The translations under genes were made by a program, and so were the position numbers. The notes below the pieces were generated by a model. That model searched no databases. It was not told the origin of the DNA and saw nothing but the letters and a program-made list of their open reading frames with translations. DNA of 44,347 nt from CAYFXA01 sp964347135 (GTDB taxonomy: Bacteria > Patescibacteriota > Microgenomatia > PFEM01 > JAHIFH01). The stretch covers positions 1-44,347 of the forward strand of contig CAYFXA010000008.1 of NCBI GenBank assembly GCA_964347135.1, read 5' to 3'. The stretch's first letter is position 1, and each line of letters opens with the position of its first letter. This document shows, piece by piece, positions 17,601 through 24,988 of the stretch.

Positions 17601-18232
17601 CTGGCAGTATTAGCAAAGTCCCAGTCTCCAATTTCCGCTTTCTTGGTAGCTGTCCAAACATAATTAGTCGGTTGGTCTTGTGATGATAACCAGGGAGATG
17701 TCCCTACCCTTGTCCAGCCCGTTTTATTATTGGTAAAGCCAGTAGCATAAAGGGACTCAGTCGGGTCATCGCCAAATTCCTCAATTTCGTTTAAAAGGTC
17801 AGCTACTTTTCTAACGCTTGCCAATATCTTTAGGAGGCGTTCTTTTCTGTCCTCAGCAATGGTAAAGTCCATTTGCTGATCTTTCTTCAACTCAAAGACT
17901 TCTTTTTCGTCTATTTTACAAACTTTTCTGGCCGGACAGCCTTCACACTCAGAGGGTTTATGAGCTAAAGGAAAGTCCTTACAGGACCTTGGTCGTGTTT
18001 CGTAAATTGAACATTTACCGTCTTTTAGAAAGGGACAAGGTTTTTTGGGAGCAGTAACGGTGGCAGTAATGTAAAAACCCTTTTTCTTCGAGTCTTCATC
18101 GTCAATGTAGCTAATCTGGTTGAGAATATCGAAACGTTTCTCTTTCGCCCAACGGAGAATATCATGGTAGGAAACATTGATATTGATATTCCGGCAACAC
18201 CAACCGCACTTCTGGCACTTAAAGTCCTTCAC
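14666..18232 (-). CDS. Giant fusion: YkgJ-type Cys cluster, beta-sandwich, Ser/Pro repeats, C-terminal module
   Basis: About 1,190 residues in one frame. Residues 5-110 carry a YkgJ/UPF0153-type cysteine cluster (CQKCGWCC; PCPFLKDGKCSIYETRPRSCKDFP; CEGCPARKVC), a family thought to bind metal or an Fe-S cluster. After a helical linker, residues 155-300 look like a beta-sandwich (DTWYLWNGTGWQDAG; DVDAAYLLVDYTAE). About 775 residues of SPSVSPSASPS repeats follow, then a Pro-rich hinge and a 70-residue C-terminal module. No signal peptide or Tat motif is visible, which is odd for an adhesin-like protein. AGGAGG lies four bases before GTG 18232, so I prefer this over the TTG at 18256. Its start overlaps the end of a 47-residue ORF. 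Confidence 0.75.
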   Translation of the reverse strand: MKDFKCQKCGWCCRNININVSYHDILRWAKEKRFDILNQISYIDDEDSKKKGFYITATVTAPKKPCPFLKDGKCSIYETRPRSCKDFPLAHKPSECEGCPARKVCKIDEKEVFELKKDQQMDFTIAEDRKERLLKILASVRKVADLLNEIEEFGDDPTESLYATGFTNNKTGWTRVGTSPWLSSQDQPTNYVWTATKKAEIGDWDFANTARPYTDTLNSVTLYVYCQTTTGVDRDTWYLWNGTGWQDAGLTAPSSWGWASIDVSSILDTWTKVDGAQFYIAHDNSTDQTDVDAAYLLVDYTAEAGPSESPSVSPSVSPSASPSVSPSVSPSASPSVSPSVSPSASPSVSPSVSPSVSPSASVSPSVSPSASPSVSPSVSPSVSPSASVSPSVSPSASPSVSPSASVSPSVSPSVSPSVSPSVSPSVSPSASVSPSVSPSASPSVSPSVSPSVSPSASVSPSVSPSASPSVSPSASPSVSPSASVSPSVSPSASPSVSPSASVSPSISPSVSPSVSPSASPSVSPSASVSPSISPSVSPSVSPSVSPSVSPSASVSPSVSPSVSPSASVSPSVSPSVSPSVSPSASVSPSVSPSASPSVSPSVSPSVSPSASVSPSASPSVSPSVSPSASPSVSPSASVSPSVSPSASPSVSPSASVSPSVSPSASPSVSPSASPSVSPSASVSPSVSPSASPSVSPSVSPSVSPSASVSPSVSPSVSPSVSPSVSPSVSPSASVSPSVSPSVSPSVSPSASVSPSVSPSASPSVSPSASPSVSPSVSPSISPSVSPSASVSPSVSPSVSPSVSPSVSPSVSPSASVSPSVSPSVSPSVSPSASVSPSVSPSASPSVSPSVSPSVSPMGSVSPSVSPSVSPSASVSPSASPSVSPSASVSPSVSPSLSPSISPSASPSVSPSASVSPSVSPSLSPSASPSLSPSLSPSVSPSVSPSASPSVSPSVSPSASVSPSVSPSASPSVSPSVSPSVSPSASVSPSASPSVSPSASVSPSVSPSASPSLSPSASPSVSPSASVSPSASPSVSPSASVSPSASPSFSPSASISPSVSPSILVSISPSLSPSASISPTPSPSPSPVSASPSPSPSPSPSVSPSPSPRPIPTPPPEPVIFNKHPLMIGKEVVSKRGFLSLKALSIPSWNSTGRPKKVKKGTFGFNVERKKLEFWNGIAWVGLPMKKIS
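14995..17325 (-). repeat. Low-complexity Ser/Pro (SPSVSPSASPS) coding repeat
   Basis: About 2.3 kb of degenerate 6-, 12- and 18-base units encode SP(S/A)(V/A/I/L)-type repeats. Unit order varies and synonymous changes are many, so it is an old, diversified tandem array rather than a fresh expansion. The complementary strand is open for about 858 codons as a by-product of this codon pattern. Assembly length errors are possible here. Confidence 0.9.
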
Positions 18233-18362
18233 ACAACCTCCTGGCAAGATCGACAACTAGGGGTAAGCCTGTCTTGGTGTTCTCGTTAGTCAGCCAACTT
18301 GATGGTTTGGCACCATCTTTCTGAAACCATTTCCAATTTCCTTGTTTGAGTGTAAACGCCAT
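18219..18362 (-). CDS. Small hypothetical protein overlapping the giant gene's start
   Basis: A 47-codon frame from ATG 18362 encodes a Trp/Lys-rich peptide (LKQGNWKWFQKDGAKPSSW, ending LARRLCEGL). Its last 14 bases overlap the start of the giant gene, and the AGGAGG used by that gene lies within its codons, so translational coupling is possible. There is no ribosome site of its own, and I recognise no family. It follows the terminator of the glycosyltransferase operon, so it would head a new transcript. Confidence 0.4.
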   Translation of the reverse strand: MAFTLKQGNWKWFQKDGAKPSSWLTNENTKTGLPLVVDLARRLCEGL

Positions 18363-18443
18363 ATTTTATTTTTTATTTTTTATCCACTAAACAATTGCCG
18401 TGCCTATCAACGACTAAAAATACTGTAACAATAAATGACCTCT

Positions 18444-18468
18444 AAAAAAACCGCTAACCCTAGCAGTT
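18444..18468 (-). terminator. Terminator at the end of the glycosyltransferase/methyltransferase operon
   Basis: AACTGCTA-GGGT-TAGCGGTT with seven T after the stem on the minus strand, 13 bases past the stop of the last gene. It separates that operon from the Ser/Pro-repeat gene. Confidence 0.82.
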
Positions 18469-18480
18469 TTAGTTAAATTG

Positions 18481-19575
18481 TCACGGTGCCGGATGTCGCT
18501 GATGGGCAAGGTCAATTTCTAGATGTTGGCTAGTGGATTGGGCCGAATAAATTACTCCGGAGGAAGGCAATGACGATTTTTTCCTAGCCGGTTTGGCAAC
18601 GGGGTGTTTTGAACTGAGCCTGGCTTCTTTGGCTTTGAGTTTTTTTAAATCGTCATCGGTCCAGCCTTTGACTGGCCAGAACTTTTCTACCAGCCAAGAG
18701 ACGGGATGTTTCTGGCCTGGCATGCCCTTCAAGATCTGTTCCCACGCTTTCACTTTGACCTCGCGCTGATCCCTGCCTGAAGCGGGCCAGGGAAAACTAA
18801 AAGTTTCGGATTTAGTTCGAAACATGTGGGCATACCAGGTTTTGTGATTAGTCAGTACTTGTCCACCTCTCAACCAGGTTTTACAAGCGACTTCAATGCC
18901 TTGATGCCCCCAGTTTCCAAGCGATTCATCACACAAATTCCAATCCCAATACAGTTGACGAAGACACATAAAACATGATCCTTGGATTGACATTGTTTCT
19001 GTTAATCCCCTCCCCTCTTTATCTTTTTGATATTCTGGCCGGCTGTGGTATTCACCAAAGTAAGCAAATGTGGGTGTGGCGTCAAAACAATAGGAATCGC
19101 TCTGGGGCCGCTCTTTGCCGATCCAAAGCATTTTTTTCTTCATTTTGTTTCCACAAACAGGGCACTCCGGTTTTCTATCCTGATAAATTCTTTTGCCACA
19201 CTTGTAGCACTTCCAGTCATAAGCCCACAGATTCCTCATCACCGGGAGCATCACCACCTTTTCGTCCACTTTTCGGAAAGCCTCAATCATTTTTCGGTCG
19301 AAGCCCTTATCAAATGAGCAATGAGCGTCCAGCTTCATCACATATTTGGCCCGGCTCAAGCGGCAGGCCAGATTCTGGGCCGCCCTTTGGCCAATAGCGG
19401 GATTAACATAAATTAAATTCACCCGATCGTGCTGTTCCACGGGTGGGTTAGCCCATTGGCCGTCTAGGGTGACAGTCACTTCCGTATCGGCCTCAATGTT
19501 TTTTAAAATATCTTCTATCGTATTTATCAGGAATTCTTCATTCCTGGCTGGTATTAAAATTGACAAATCACGCAT
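18481..19575 (-). CDS. GT2-like glycosyltransferase with an inserted zinc ribbon
   Basis: The N-terminus is a GT-A (family 2) fold: LSILIPARNEEFLINTIEDIL, then VTLDGQW and a DAH triplet (KLDAHCSF) at the DXD position that would bind the metal and nucleotide-sugar. Between the two halves of the fold is a four-cysteine zinc ribbon (C127, C130, C142, C145 of the longest frame). MSIQGSCFM is shared with the other GT2 of the operon (26848-27654). The tail is basic and low in structure. The frame extends to 19587, but ATG 19575 overlaps the nitroreductase stop in an ATGCGTGA arrangement and is the likely start. It is the last gene of the operon. The acceptor is unknown. Confidence 0.75.
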   Translation of the reverse strand: MRDLSILIPARNEEFLINTIEDILKNIEADTEVTVTLDGQWANPPVEQHDRVNLIYVNPAIGQRAAQNLACRLSRAKYVMKLDAHCSFDKGFDRKMIEAFRKVDEKVVMLPVMRNLWAYDWKCYKCGKRIYQDRKPECPVCGNKMKKKMLWIGKERPQSDSYCFDATPTFAYFGEYHSRPEYQKDKEGRGLTETMSIQGSCFMCLRQLYWDWNLCDESLGNWGHQGIEVACKTWLRGGQVLTNHKTWYAHMFRTKSETFSFPWPASGRDQREVKVKAWEQILKGMPGQKHPVSWLVEKFWPVKGWTDDDLKKLKAKEARLSSKHPVAKPARKKSSLPSSGVIYSAQSTSQHLEIDLAHQRHPAP

Positions 19576-19975
19576 AACCGACAGCAATAACCGCTATTGG
19601 CCGTAAATTAGTGCCAAGAGTCCTTGCCACCCTCCTTTCTCTAAAAGCCCCAATCCAAACTGAGGCCAAGCCCATCTCAACTAATAGCAACTGCAAATAA
19701 GCACCACAAATAGTGGCATCTTGTATCGAATACAAATTTCTGCCTCTGTCTCCATACTTTTTGGCATAAGCCTCCGGGTTGGCGCAGATCACGAGATACA
19801 GCGGCGCGTCTAAGTAAATAATCTTTTCTTTGGTTACAACCACTTCAAAGCCCCTAATTCCTCCAGCTGACGGTCCAGTTTTGGCTAAAGCAATCAGTTT
19901 TGTCAAATCTGGCACTTCTTTTTTTTGAAATACCCTGATTGATTTTCTTTTTTTAATTACTTCTTTAAGTTCCAT
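19568..19975 (-). CDS. Short nitroreductase-family flavoprotein
   Basis: The 135-residue protein has the start (ELKEVIKKRKSIRVF), the middle GPSAGGIRGFEVVV and the end (YSIQDATICGAYLQLLLVEMGLASVWIG) of FMN-dependent nitroreductases. It is shorter than the usual 170-220 residues. A paralogue sits at 29817-30290; both share KYGDRGR.LYSIQDAT. It lies inside the glycosyltransferase operon, so its substrate may relate to that pathway, but none can be named. Loss of the C-terminal swap segment raises the question of whether it still dimerises. Confidence 0.75.
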   Translation of the reverse strand: MELKEVIKKRKSIRVFQKKEVPDLTKLIALAKTGPSAGGIRGFEVVVTKEKIIYLDAPLYLVICANPEAYAKKYGDRGRNLYSIQDATICGAYLQLLLVEMGLASVWIGAFRERRVARTLGTNLRPIAVIAVGYA

Positions 19976-20014
19976 CCAGTTTAAAAACTTTTTTAAAGAT
20001 TTAATATTTGATAG

Positions 20015-20821
20015 TCACATAATCCTGTGTTTTTTAAACAGTTTTTTCAATTTTTTAGTAACTAACGGCCTTCCCAACCTATTTTTGCCGTAAACGCAAA
20101 CTTCTAGATTAGCGTTCCCTGATTCCCGGTCGACCGGTCTCCTATCGAAGGGGTGAAAGTGAATCACCTTCAGCGGCTTGTTGGCAATCTCATAAGTTTT
20201 GACAATATCCCTTCTTCTGGTCGCAAAATTATAGGTAATGTTGATTCGGTTGATCCTCTTTTTCCAATACTGAAATCTTTTTTTCTTGAGAATATCTAGC
20301 AAGACGACTTCCTCATTAGCCCGATAAGAGTCGGTTGTCCGCTTCCAAATATCGAAAATATATTCCGCTCTCTTATCGAGGAACATCGTTCCCGTACTCC
20401 ACCTCCTATCTAGCGTAAAATGAATAACCGTCTTGCCGTAATCAGTCAAAGCCAAATCGTAACCATCAAGCATTTTTTTTGCCTCGTCTTCAGTTATCTT
20501 TTGCAGTTGGAAAGCGTCGTTATCGTGATACCAATAAATATCATCGCCGATAATACCCATGTCATACAGGGTAACAATGGCATTAATTTTAGTCGCTGTT
20601 GGTTTGATGTCGTTAAAATTATCATCCCCAATAACCAATGCTTTAACTCCCTCATACTCGTAATCAAAGTTGGTCACCAATAAAATGTCTTCCCGTTTCC
20701 ATCCCAACTCCAAACTATTATCAATCTGAATTTTAATCAAAGACTCGACCTCACTACTCCAGTTGTACTGGACGCTTACAAAACTCCTATTTGGGCTGAT
20801 GTAAATTAGTAAATTTTTCAT
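20015..20821 (-). CDS. Putative GT-A-fold glycosyltransferase
   Basis: This 268-residue protein has a DND segment (DDIYWYHDNDAFQL, about residues 93-106) after an alternating strand/helix N-terminus, the arrangement of a GT-A DXD motif. Downstream are TGTMFLDKRAEYIFDIW and a His-rich VIHFHPFDRRP, as in glycosyltransferases that bind sugar nucleotides. No signal peptide or membrane helix is seen, so it is cytoplasmic. It lies between a methyltransferase and a nitroreductase in the operon. The family is not recognised with certainty. Confidence 0.55.
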   Translation of the reverse strand: MKNLLIYISPNRSFVSVQYNWSSEVESLIKIQIDNSLELGWKREDILLVTNFDYEYEGVKALVIGDDNFNDIKPTATKINAIVTLYDMGIIGDDIYWYHDNDAFQLQKITEDEAKKMLDGYDLALTDYGKTVIHFTLDRRWSTGTMFLDKRAEYIFDIWKRTTDSYRANEEVVLLDILKKKRFQYWKKRINRINITYNFATRRRDIVKTYEIANKPLKVIHFHPFDRRPVDRESGNANLEVCVYGKNRLGRPLVTKKLKKLFKKHRIM

Positions 20822-20841
20822 TTTGAGCTCGTATTGGTAAT

Positions 20842-21459
20842 TTATTTAATCCAAAACCAACTTGGGAAACGATCCTTGTTTTGTCCGATAAGATACCAAT
20901 TCTTTATTCGATTGGCTTGGGTGTAAGCGTCAACCGCAAACTTCACTTGCATATTTTCCCACACCCAACTTTGTTTTCTTTCCTTGAAATCATTGGGATG
21001 AATATAGTCGTGGCCAGCAACTATCCCGCCTTTTCTAACCTTCTTTGACCAGCCATCAATATCTTCAACAACGTATTTCAAAATATGATTACCATCAATA
21101 TAAACAAAATCCAGGCTTTCATCTTCAAAATCCGCCAAAGCTTCCATTGAGGTTTTTCTGATAACAGTGGCGTTTTTGTAGCGGGACAAAAGCTTCCGAG
21201 CCTGATGATAAAGATATTCCTGTCTTTCTATTCGCGCGGGTTCTATCCGGTCAAAATCAGGGTAAGGAGTCCAGTAGTCAATGGCATACATTTTTAAACC
21301 AACCTCACAGAACCCGCGGATGAAACGACCCTTATAAACTCCGATTTCCGCCCCGGCTTTGTAACCCATTTCTTTAAAAAATGCAGGCAAATCGTTTCGG
21401 CTAGATTCGCGGATAAAAAAAGGCCCGCCTTCGTATTTAATCCCTTTACTTATTTTCAT
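20842..21459 (-). CDS. SAM-dependent methyltransferase (Methyltransf_24-like), module B
   Basis: The 205-residue protein contains GAEIGVYKGRFIRGFCEVG (SAM-binding motif I), MYAIDYW after strand 2, DFVYIDGNHILKYVVEDI and GGIVAGHDYIHP, the pattern of class I methyltransferases of the Methyltransf_24 group, which often modify sugars. It is closely similar along its full length to the C-terminal half of the fused gene upstream (21491-22741), down to the ending NRIKNWYL.G and SWFWIK. The two arose by duplication. The start ATG is at the same motif (MKIS.GIK) as the internal Met of the fusion. Confidence 0.8.
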   Translation of the reverse strand: MKISKGIKYEGGPFFIRESSRNDLPAFFKEMGYKAGAEIGVYKGRFIRGFCEVGLKMYAIDYWTPYPDFDRIEPARIERQEYLYHQARKLLSRYKNATVIRKTSMEALADFEDESLDFVYIDGNHILKYVVEDIDGWSKKVRKGGIVAGHDYIHPNDFKERKQSWVWENMQVKFAVDAYTQANRIKNWYLIGQNKDRFPSWFWIK

Positions 21460-21490
21460 ATCTTACTCTAACAATAATTCCTCAATTTTT

Positions 21491-22741
21491 TTATCGTTTA
21501 ATCCAAAACCAACTCCTGCATTTGTCTCTTTTTTCGCCAGGTTTAGGCCTCGTTCTCCCTAATAAATACCAGTTTTTTATTCTATTTGCTCGTGTGTAAG
21601 CATCAACAGCATACATCACTTGTGTTTCTTTCCAGCCCCATTCTCGCATATGAGGCCTTCTGAAATTATGCGGATTAACGTAATCATGCCCAGCAATCAC
21701 ACCACCTTTTCTGACTTTTTTTGACCAGCCGTGAATATCCTCGATCACATACTTTAAAATATGATTACCATCAATATAAACAAAATCTATACTTTCATCT
21801 TTAAAATCGTTTAGCGCATCCATTGATTTCTTCCTAATCACGACCGCGTTTTTATAGCGAGAAAGAATTTTTTTGGCTTTCTGATAAAGTTTTTCTTGCC
21901 TTTCAACTTGACCATATATCCCTCTGTTAAAATCAGGATAAGGCTCCCAACAATCAATGGCATACATTTTTATACCCGCCTCACAAAACCTGCGGGTGAA
22001 ATAACCTTTAAGAACCCCAATCTCTACCCCGACTCTGTAACCCATTTCTTTAAAAAATGCAGGCAAATCATGCCGAGAACAGTCAGGAATCTCATAAGGG
22101 CTGCCTTTGTGTTTAATTCCTTCACTTATTTTCATATCTTTTTTTTTGACAATTAATAATTTATATTTAGGTGATGGATCTGGCAATGAACAATCGTATT
22201 GATTCAGAGCGAGCTTTAGCCTTCTCGAAAAGGCTACATCCTCGATAATATAGACGACATCTTCCTTTAGTAAAGGTAATAAAGTTTTTGCCATAAAGAT
22301 TTGATTTTTTGGCCTATGAGAAGCATCATCAATAAAAATGTCAATATCGCTACCAGTATTTTCTATTAACTTTTTTAAATCTTCTTTATTTCTTTCGTCA
22401 CAAAGAAAAGTTTTGATTCTCTCGTCTTCAAATAGCGATTCTTGTACAATATCCGCCCCATAAATCTGAGCGTTCGGAAAGAAATCACGCCACATTTTTA
22501 AACTAGCTCCTTTGTGATACTGGACTTTAAGGCTTTTGTTATGAGGATTAGGTCTAGTATAGACCACATCCTTGTTTTTAAATTCTTTATTCTGTCCAAT
22601 TCCTACCTCCAAGACCTTTTTTATAGATTTGACTCTGTCCTTAAATAAATCATAGTAAATAGGTGTATATGAATGCCTAATTTGGGGGCACTTATCAGTC
22701 CCATACTTATAGGATAATTTACAGAGGGGTGTTGGCTTCAT
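21491..22741 (-). CDS. Fused pair of methyltransferases (module A + module B)
   Basis: In 416 residues two whole proteins are joined. Residues 1-200 match the separate gene at 24395-24988 (CKLSYKYGTDKCPQIRHSYT; HKGASLKMWRDFFPNAQIYGAD; DIDIFIDDASHRP; DVVYIIEDV), a TylF/MycE-like methyltransferase pattern. Residues 203-416 match the separate gene at 20842-21459 and begin with its start motif MKISEGIK. The junction is a run of nine A at 22139-22147. With eight A the first protein would stop at a TGA overlapping the ATG of the second (ATGA), the usual spacing in this operon. It is therefore either a true fusion, a slippery junction or a one-base sequence error. Its ATG overlaps the upstream stop. 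Confidence 0.78.
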   Translation of the reverse strand: MKPTPLCKLSYKYGTDKCPQIRHSYTPIYYDLFKDRVKSIKKVLEVGIGQNKEFKNKDVVYTRPNPHNKSLKVQYHKGASLKMWRDFFPNAQIYGADIVQESLFEDERIKTFLCDERNKEDLKKLIENTGSDIDIFIDDASHRPKNQIFMAKTLLPLLKEDVVYIIEDVAFSRRLKLALNQYDCSLPDPSPKYKLLIVKKKDMKISEGIKHKGSPYEIPDCSRHDLPAFFKEMGYRVGVEIGVLKGYFTRRFCEAGIKMYAIDCWEPYPDFNRGIYGQVERQEKLYQKAKKILSRYKNAVVIRKKSMDALNDFKDESIDFVYIDGNHILKYVIEDIHGWSKKVRKGGVIAGHDYVNPHNFRRPHMREWGWKETQVMYAVDAYTRANRIKNWYLLGRTRPKPGEKRDKCRSWFWIKR

Positions 22742-23415
22742 TCTATTTTTTTGTAAATTTCTTTCACTCCTTTCATTAATCTCACCCTTACTTCCTTGCC
22801 ATTACCCCAATAAGGCAAGTCGTGAATCGGCACTCTTTCGGAATGGGTATAGTACCTCATACTCCGATGGGTTTTGACTTGAAACACAGGGTTTTTTGTT
22901 TTCCAATAATAAATCTTGTTAAAAATGTCGTCTTTCTTTGTTCTCTCTTTGGGAAAGTTCTTTTCTTCCACCGACCACTGAGGCGCTCCTTTAAACTGTT
23001 CATCTAATACCTTTAGATAATATTTTCTGCCGATAACTTGGGCGTGGGTTGCCCCTTCTTTTTTGTGAAACCAGTAATTCCGGTGATCACCCATGACATA
23101 GACATTCGAGTTCCGGTAACACTGATCCAATTCTCTTGGTCTGAAGGTAAAATAATCGGGAGGATACATACAATCTGCTTCAGCCGAAATGACAAAATCT
23201 GCCTCTGTGTTCAAGCAACCTATCTGAATTTGCCTGAACATATTAAAATTAGAAGCTCCCACATCCCCGATGCAAATGTTTTTTCCAAAGTTAATCGGTT
23301 TTTGAGAAACGCTAATAATCGGCAAATCAGTCACTTTCAAAATATTCGCTTGTATTCTTTTCTCAAACTTAGGATGTTCCTGATTGCTAGTGTAATATAT
23401 AATAGTTACCTTCAT
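22738..23415 (-). CDS. Putative glycosyltransferase (GT-A-like)
   Basis: The 225-residue protein starts with a Rossmann-like strand (MKVTIIYYTSNQEHPKFEKRI) and has VISAEADCMYPPDYF (about residues 75-90), where EADCMYP takes the place of a GT-A DXD motif. FNMFRQIQIGCLN before it resembles the nucleotide-sugar-proximal helix of such enzymes. MRYYTHSERVP near the C-terminus is His-containing. No membrane segment is seen. Start and stop overlap both neighbours by 4 bases (ATGA), indicating translational coupling. Family not securely recognised. Confidence 0.55.
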   Translation of the reverse strand: MKVTIIYYTSNQEHPKFEKRIQANILKVTDLPIISVSQKPINFGKNICIGDVGASNFNMFRQIQIGCLNTEADFVISAEADCMYPPDYFTFRPRELDQCYRNSNVYVMGDHRNYWFHKKEGATHAQVIGRKYYLKVLDEQFKGAPQWSVEEKNFPKERTKKDDIFNKIYYWKTKNPVFQVKTHRSMRYYTHSERVPIHDLPYWGNGKEVRVRLMKGVKEIYKKIE

Positions 23416-24392
23416 GTTAGCTTATGATATAGTTTGGCTATATTTTCGATGTGATAAGCTTCGGCCATTTTGATTAATTTATTAGGCCATAGCTCATATT
23501 CTGCTTTTAACTTTTTAACTCCAGAAAGCAGCTCCTTCATATTATTAGCCCGCAGATAAAAACCCTCAATCTCTTTATAACCCCTGAGCGGATAAGCAAC
23601 GGTGGGAACCCCAAAGGAAGCGGCATTGATAATCTTGGTGGGAGTTTTGTGAATATTGGGGTCACCAAATTCCCAAGCTCCGATTACTAAAATATCAATG
23701 TTTTTGTAGAAATCAGCCGCCTTTTCCCTTGGGCCAGAATTCTTAAAAAAAGTCACAAAATTAAACCCCAGTTTCCCAACGGCCTTTCCTATTCGCCCAT
23801 ACATTTCTCTGGCAATTGGCGAAACGCCGCTGGTATAACCACAGGTATTAACTTCCTGCCGTACTCTTTTCTGTCTTTCCCAATTGAGGTGTTGATGAGG
23901 GATAAGAACGACCTTGTTCGACAAATGATTTTTCAGCCAATCGTAACTTCTTTTTGAGGCGGCAATTAAATTAATCCCCGGTCTCTTTTTCAGTTTTTTA
24001 ATAAACTTGCCTCCATCCAAAATATCGACCCAGTCACCATCCTCAATGCCATCTAAATTACCTGGCTTAAGATAGATACAAACATCGTTTTTGGATTTTT
24101 TCTTTGGATTAAGCTTGGCGCCCAAAAAATGACCCATTTGATGCCCCCTTATTTTTGTGGAAAGATAGCGCCGATGCTTTGGAGGCCAAAAAATGCTGAT
24201 TATTTTCTTTTCGGGATTTCTTCTTTCCCCGAAAGACTCGTTAATAGCATTGACTAACTTTGACCTCAATCTATCTAAATTCTGAAACCTCTCGGCCTCT
24301 TCGCTATATAATTCGGCCTCCTCGATATAAAATATTTCACTATTGACTCTTATTAGTTTGTCTATCAGCTCGCCGATTGATTTTTGGACCAT
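23412..24392 (-). CDS. Putative GT-B glycosyltransferase
   Basis: The 326-residue protein shows the C-terminal half of a GT-B fold: FYKNIDILVIGAWEFGDPNIHKTPTKIINAASFGVPTVAYPLRGYKEI, where the PTKIINAASFGVPTVA stretch is the E/K-rich acceptor-proximal motif of group 1 glycosyltransferases, followed by a helical tail (NNMKELLSGVKKL). The N-terminal 60 residues are a predicted helical extension. The middle has GINLIAASKRSYDWLKN. Cytoplasmic. The stop overlaps the next ATG by 4 bases. The sugar donor is unknown. Confidence 0.65.
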   Translation of the reverse strand: MVQKSIGELIDKLIRVNSEIFYIEEAELYSEEAERFQNLDRLRSKLVNAINESFGERRNPEKKIISIFWPPKHRRYLSTKIRGHQMGHFLGAKLNPKKKSKNDVCIYLKPGNLDGIEDGDWVDILDGGKFIKKLKKRPGINLIAASKRSYDWLKNHLSNKVVLIPHQHLNWERQKRVRQEVNTCGYTSGVSPIAREMYGRIGKAVGKLGFNFVTFFKNSGPREKAADFYKNIDILVIGAWEFGDPNIHKTPTKIINAASFGVPTVAYPLRGYKEIEGFYLRANNMKELLSGVKKLKAEYELWPNKLIKMAEAYHIENIAKLYHKLT

Positions 24393-24394
24393 TG

Positions 24395-24988
24395 TTAAAC
24401 CTTTCTAACAATTAATAATTTTTCTTTACCACTCCTGCTTGGTAGATGAGGCAGATAACAGTTATACTGACTTAGGGCTTTTGTTAGTTTCCCACTAAAA
24501 ATCACATCTTCAATGACATAAATTACATCCTTCTTAAACAATGGCAATAGTGTTTCAGCCATGAAAATTTGATCTCTAAGCCTATGGGAACCATCATCAA
24601 TAAAAATATCAATGTCATTTCCCGTATTCTCAATCAATCTTTCAAGGTCTTCTTGTTTTCTCTCATCACATAAAAAGGTTTTAATTCTTTTATCTTCAAA
24701 TATTGACTCGGGAATAATATCTGCACCATATATTTGGGCATTAGGAAAAAAATCTCGCCACATCTTTAGACTAGCCCCCTTGTGAAAGTATCTTTTAAGC
24801 CTTTTATCATAGCGCACATTTTTATTTTTAAATCTCTTGCTGCGCCCAATTCCCATCTCCAAGACTTTTTTTACAAACTTGGCTTTGTCTTTAAACAAAT
24901 CATAATAAACGACTGTATATGAATGCCTAATCTGAGGACACTTATCAGTTCCGTATTTATATGCTAGTTTACAAAGAGGTGTTACCAT
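24395..24988 (-). CDS. SAM-dependent methyltransferase (TylF/MycE-like), module A
   Basis: This 197-residue protein matches residues 1-200 of the fused gene at 21491-22741: CKLAYKYGTDKCPQIRHSYT, KKVLEMGIGRS (motif I), HKGASLKMWRDFFPNAQIYGAD, DIDIFIDDGSHRL and VIYVIEDV. The GTDK...H.Y...Y and DDGSH patterns are those of macrolide-sugar O-methyltransferases and related enzymes. The DDGSH Asp residues would bind a metal near SAM. It ends KLLIVRKV-stop, where the fused copy reads KLLIVKKKD and continues. Start ATG is 3 bases after the preceding stop. Confidence 0.8.
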   Translation of the reverse strand: MVTPLCKLAYKYGTDKCPQIRHSYTVVYYDLFKDKAKFVKKVLEMGIGRSKRFKNKNVRYDKRLKRYFHKGASLKMWRDFFPNAQIYGADIIPESIFEDKRIKTFLCDERKQEDLERLIENTGNDIDIFIDDGSHRLRDQIFMAETLLPLFKKDVIYVIEDVIFSGKLTKALSQYNCYLPHLPSRSGKEKLLIVRKV

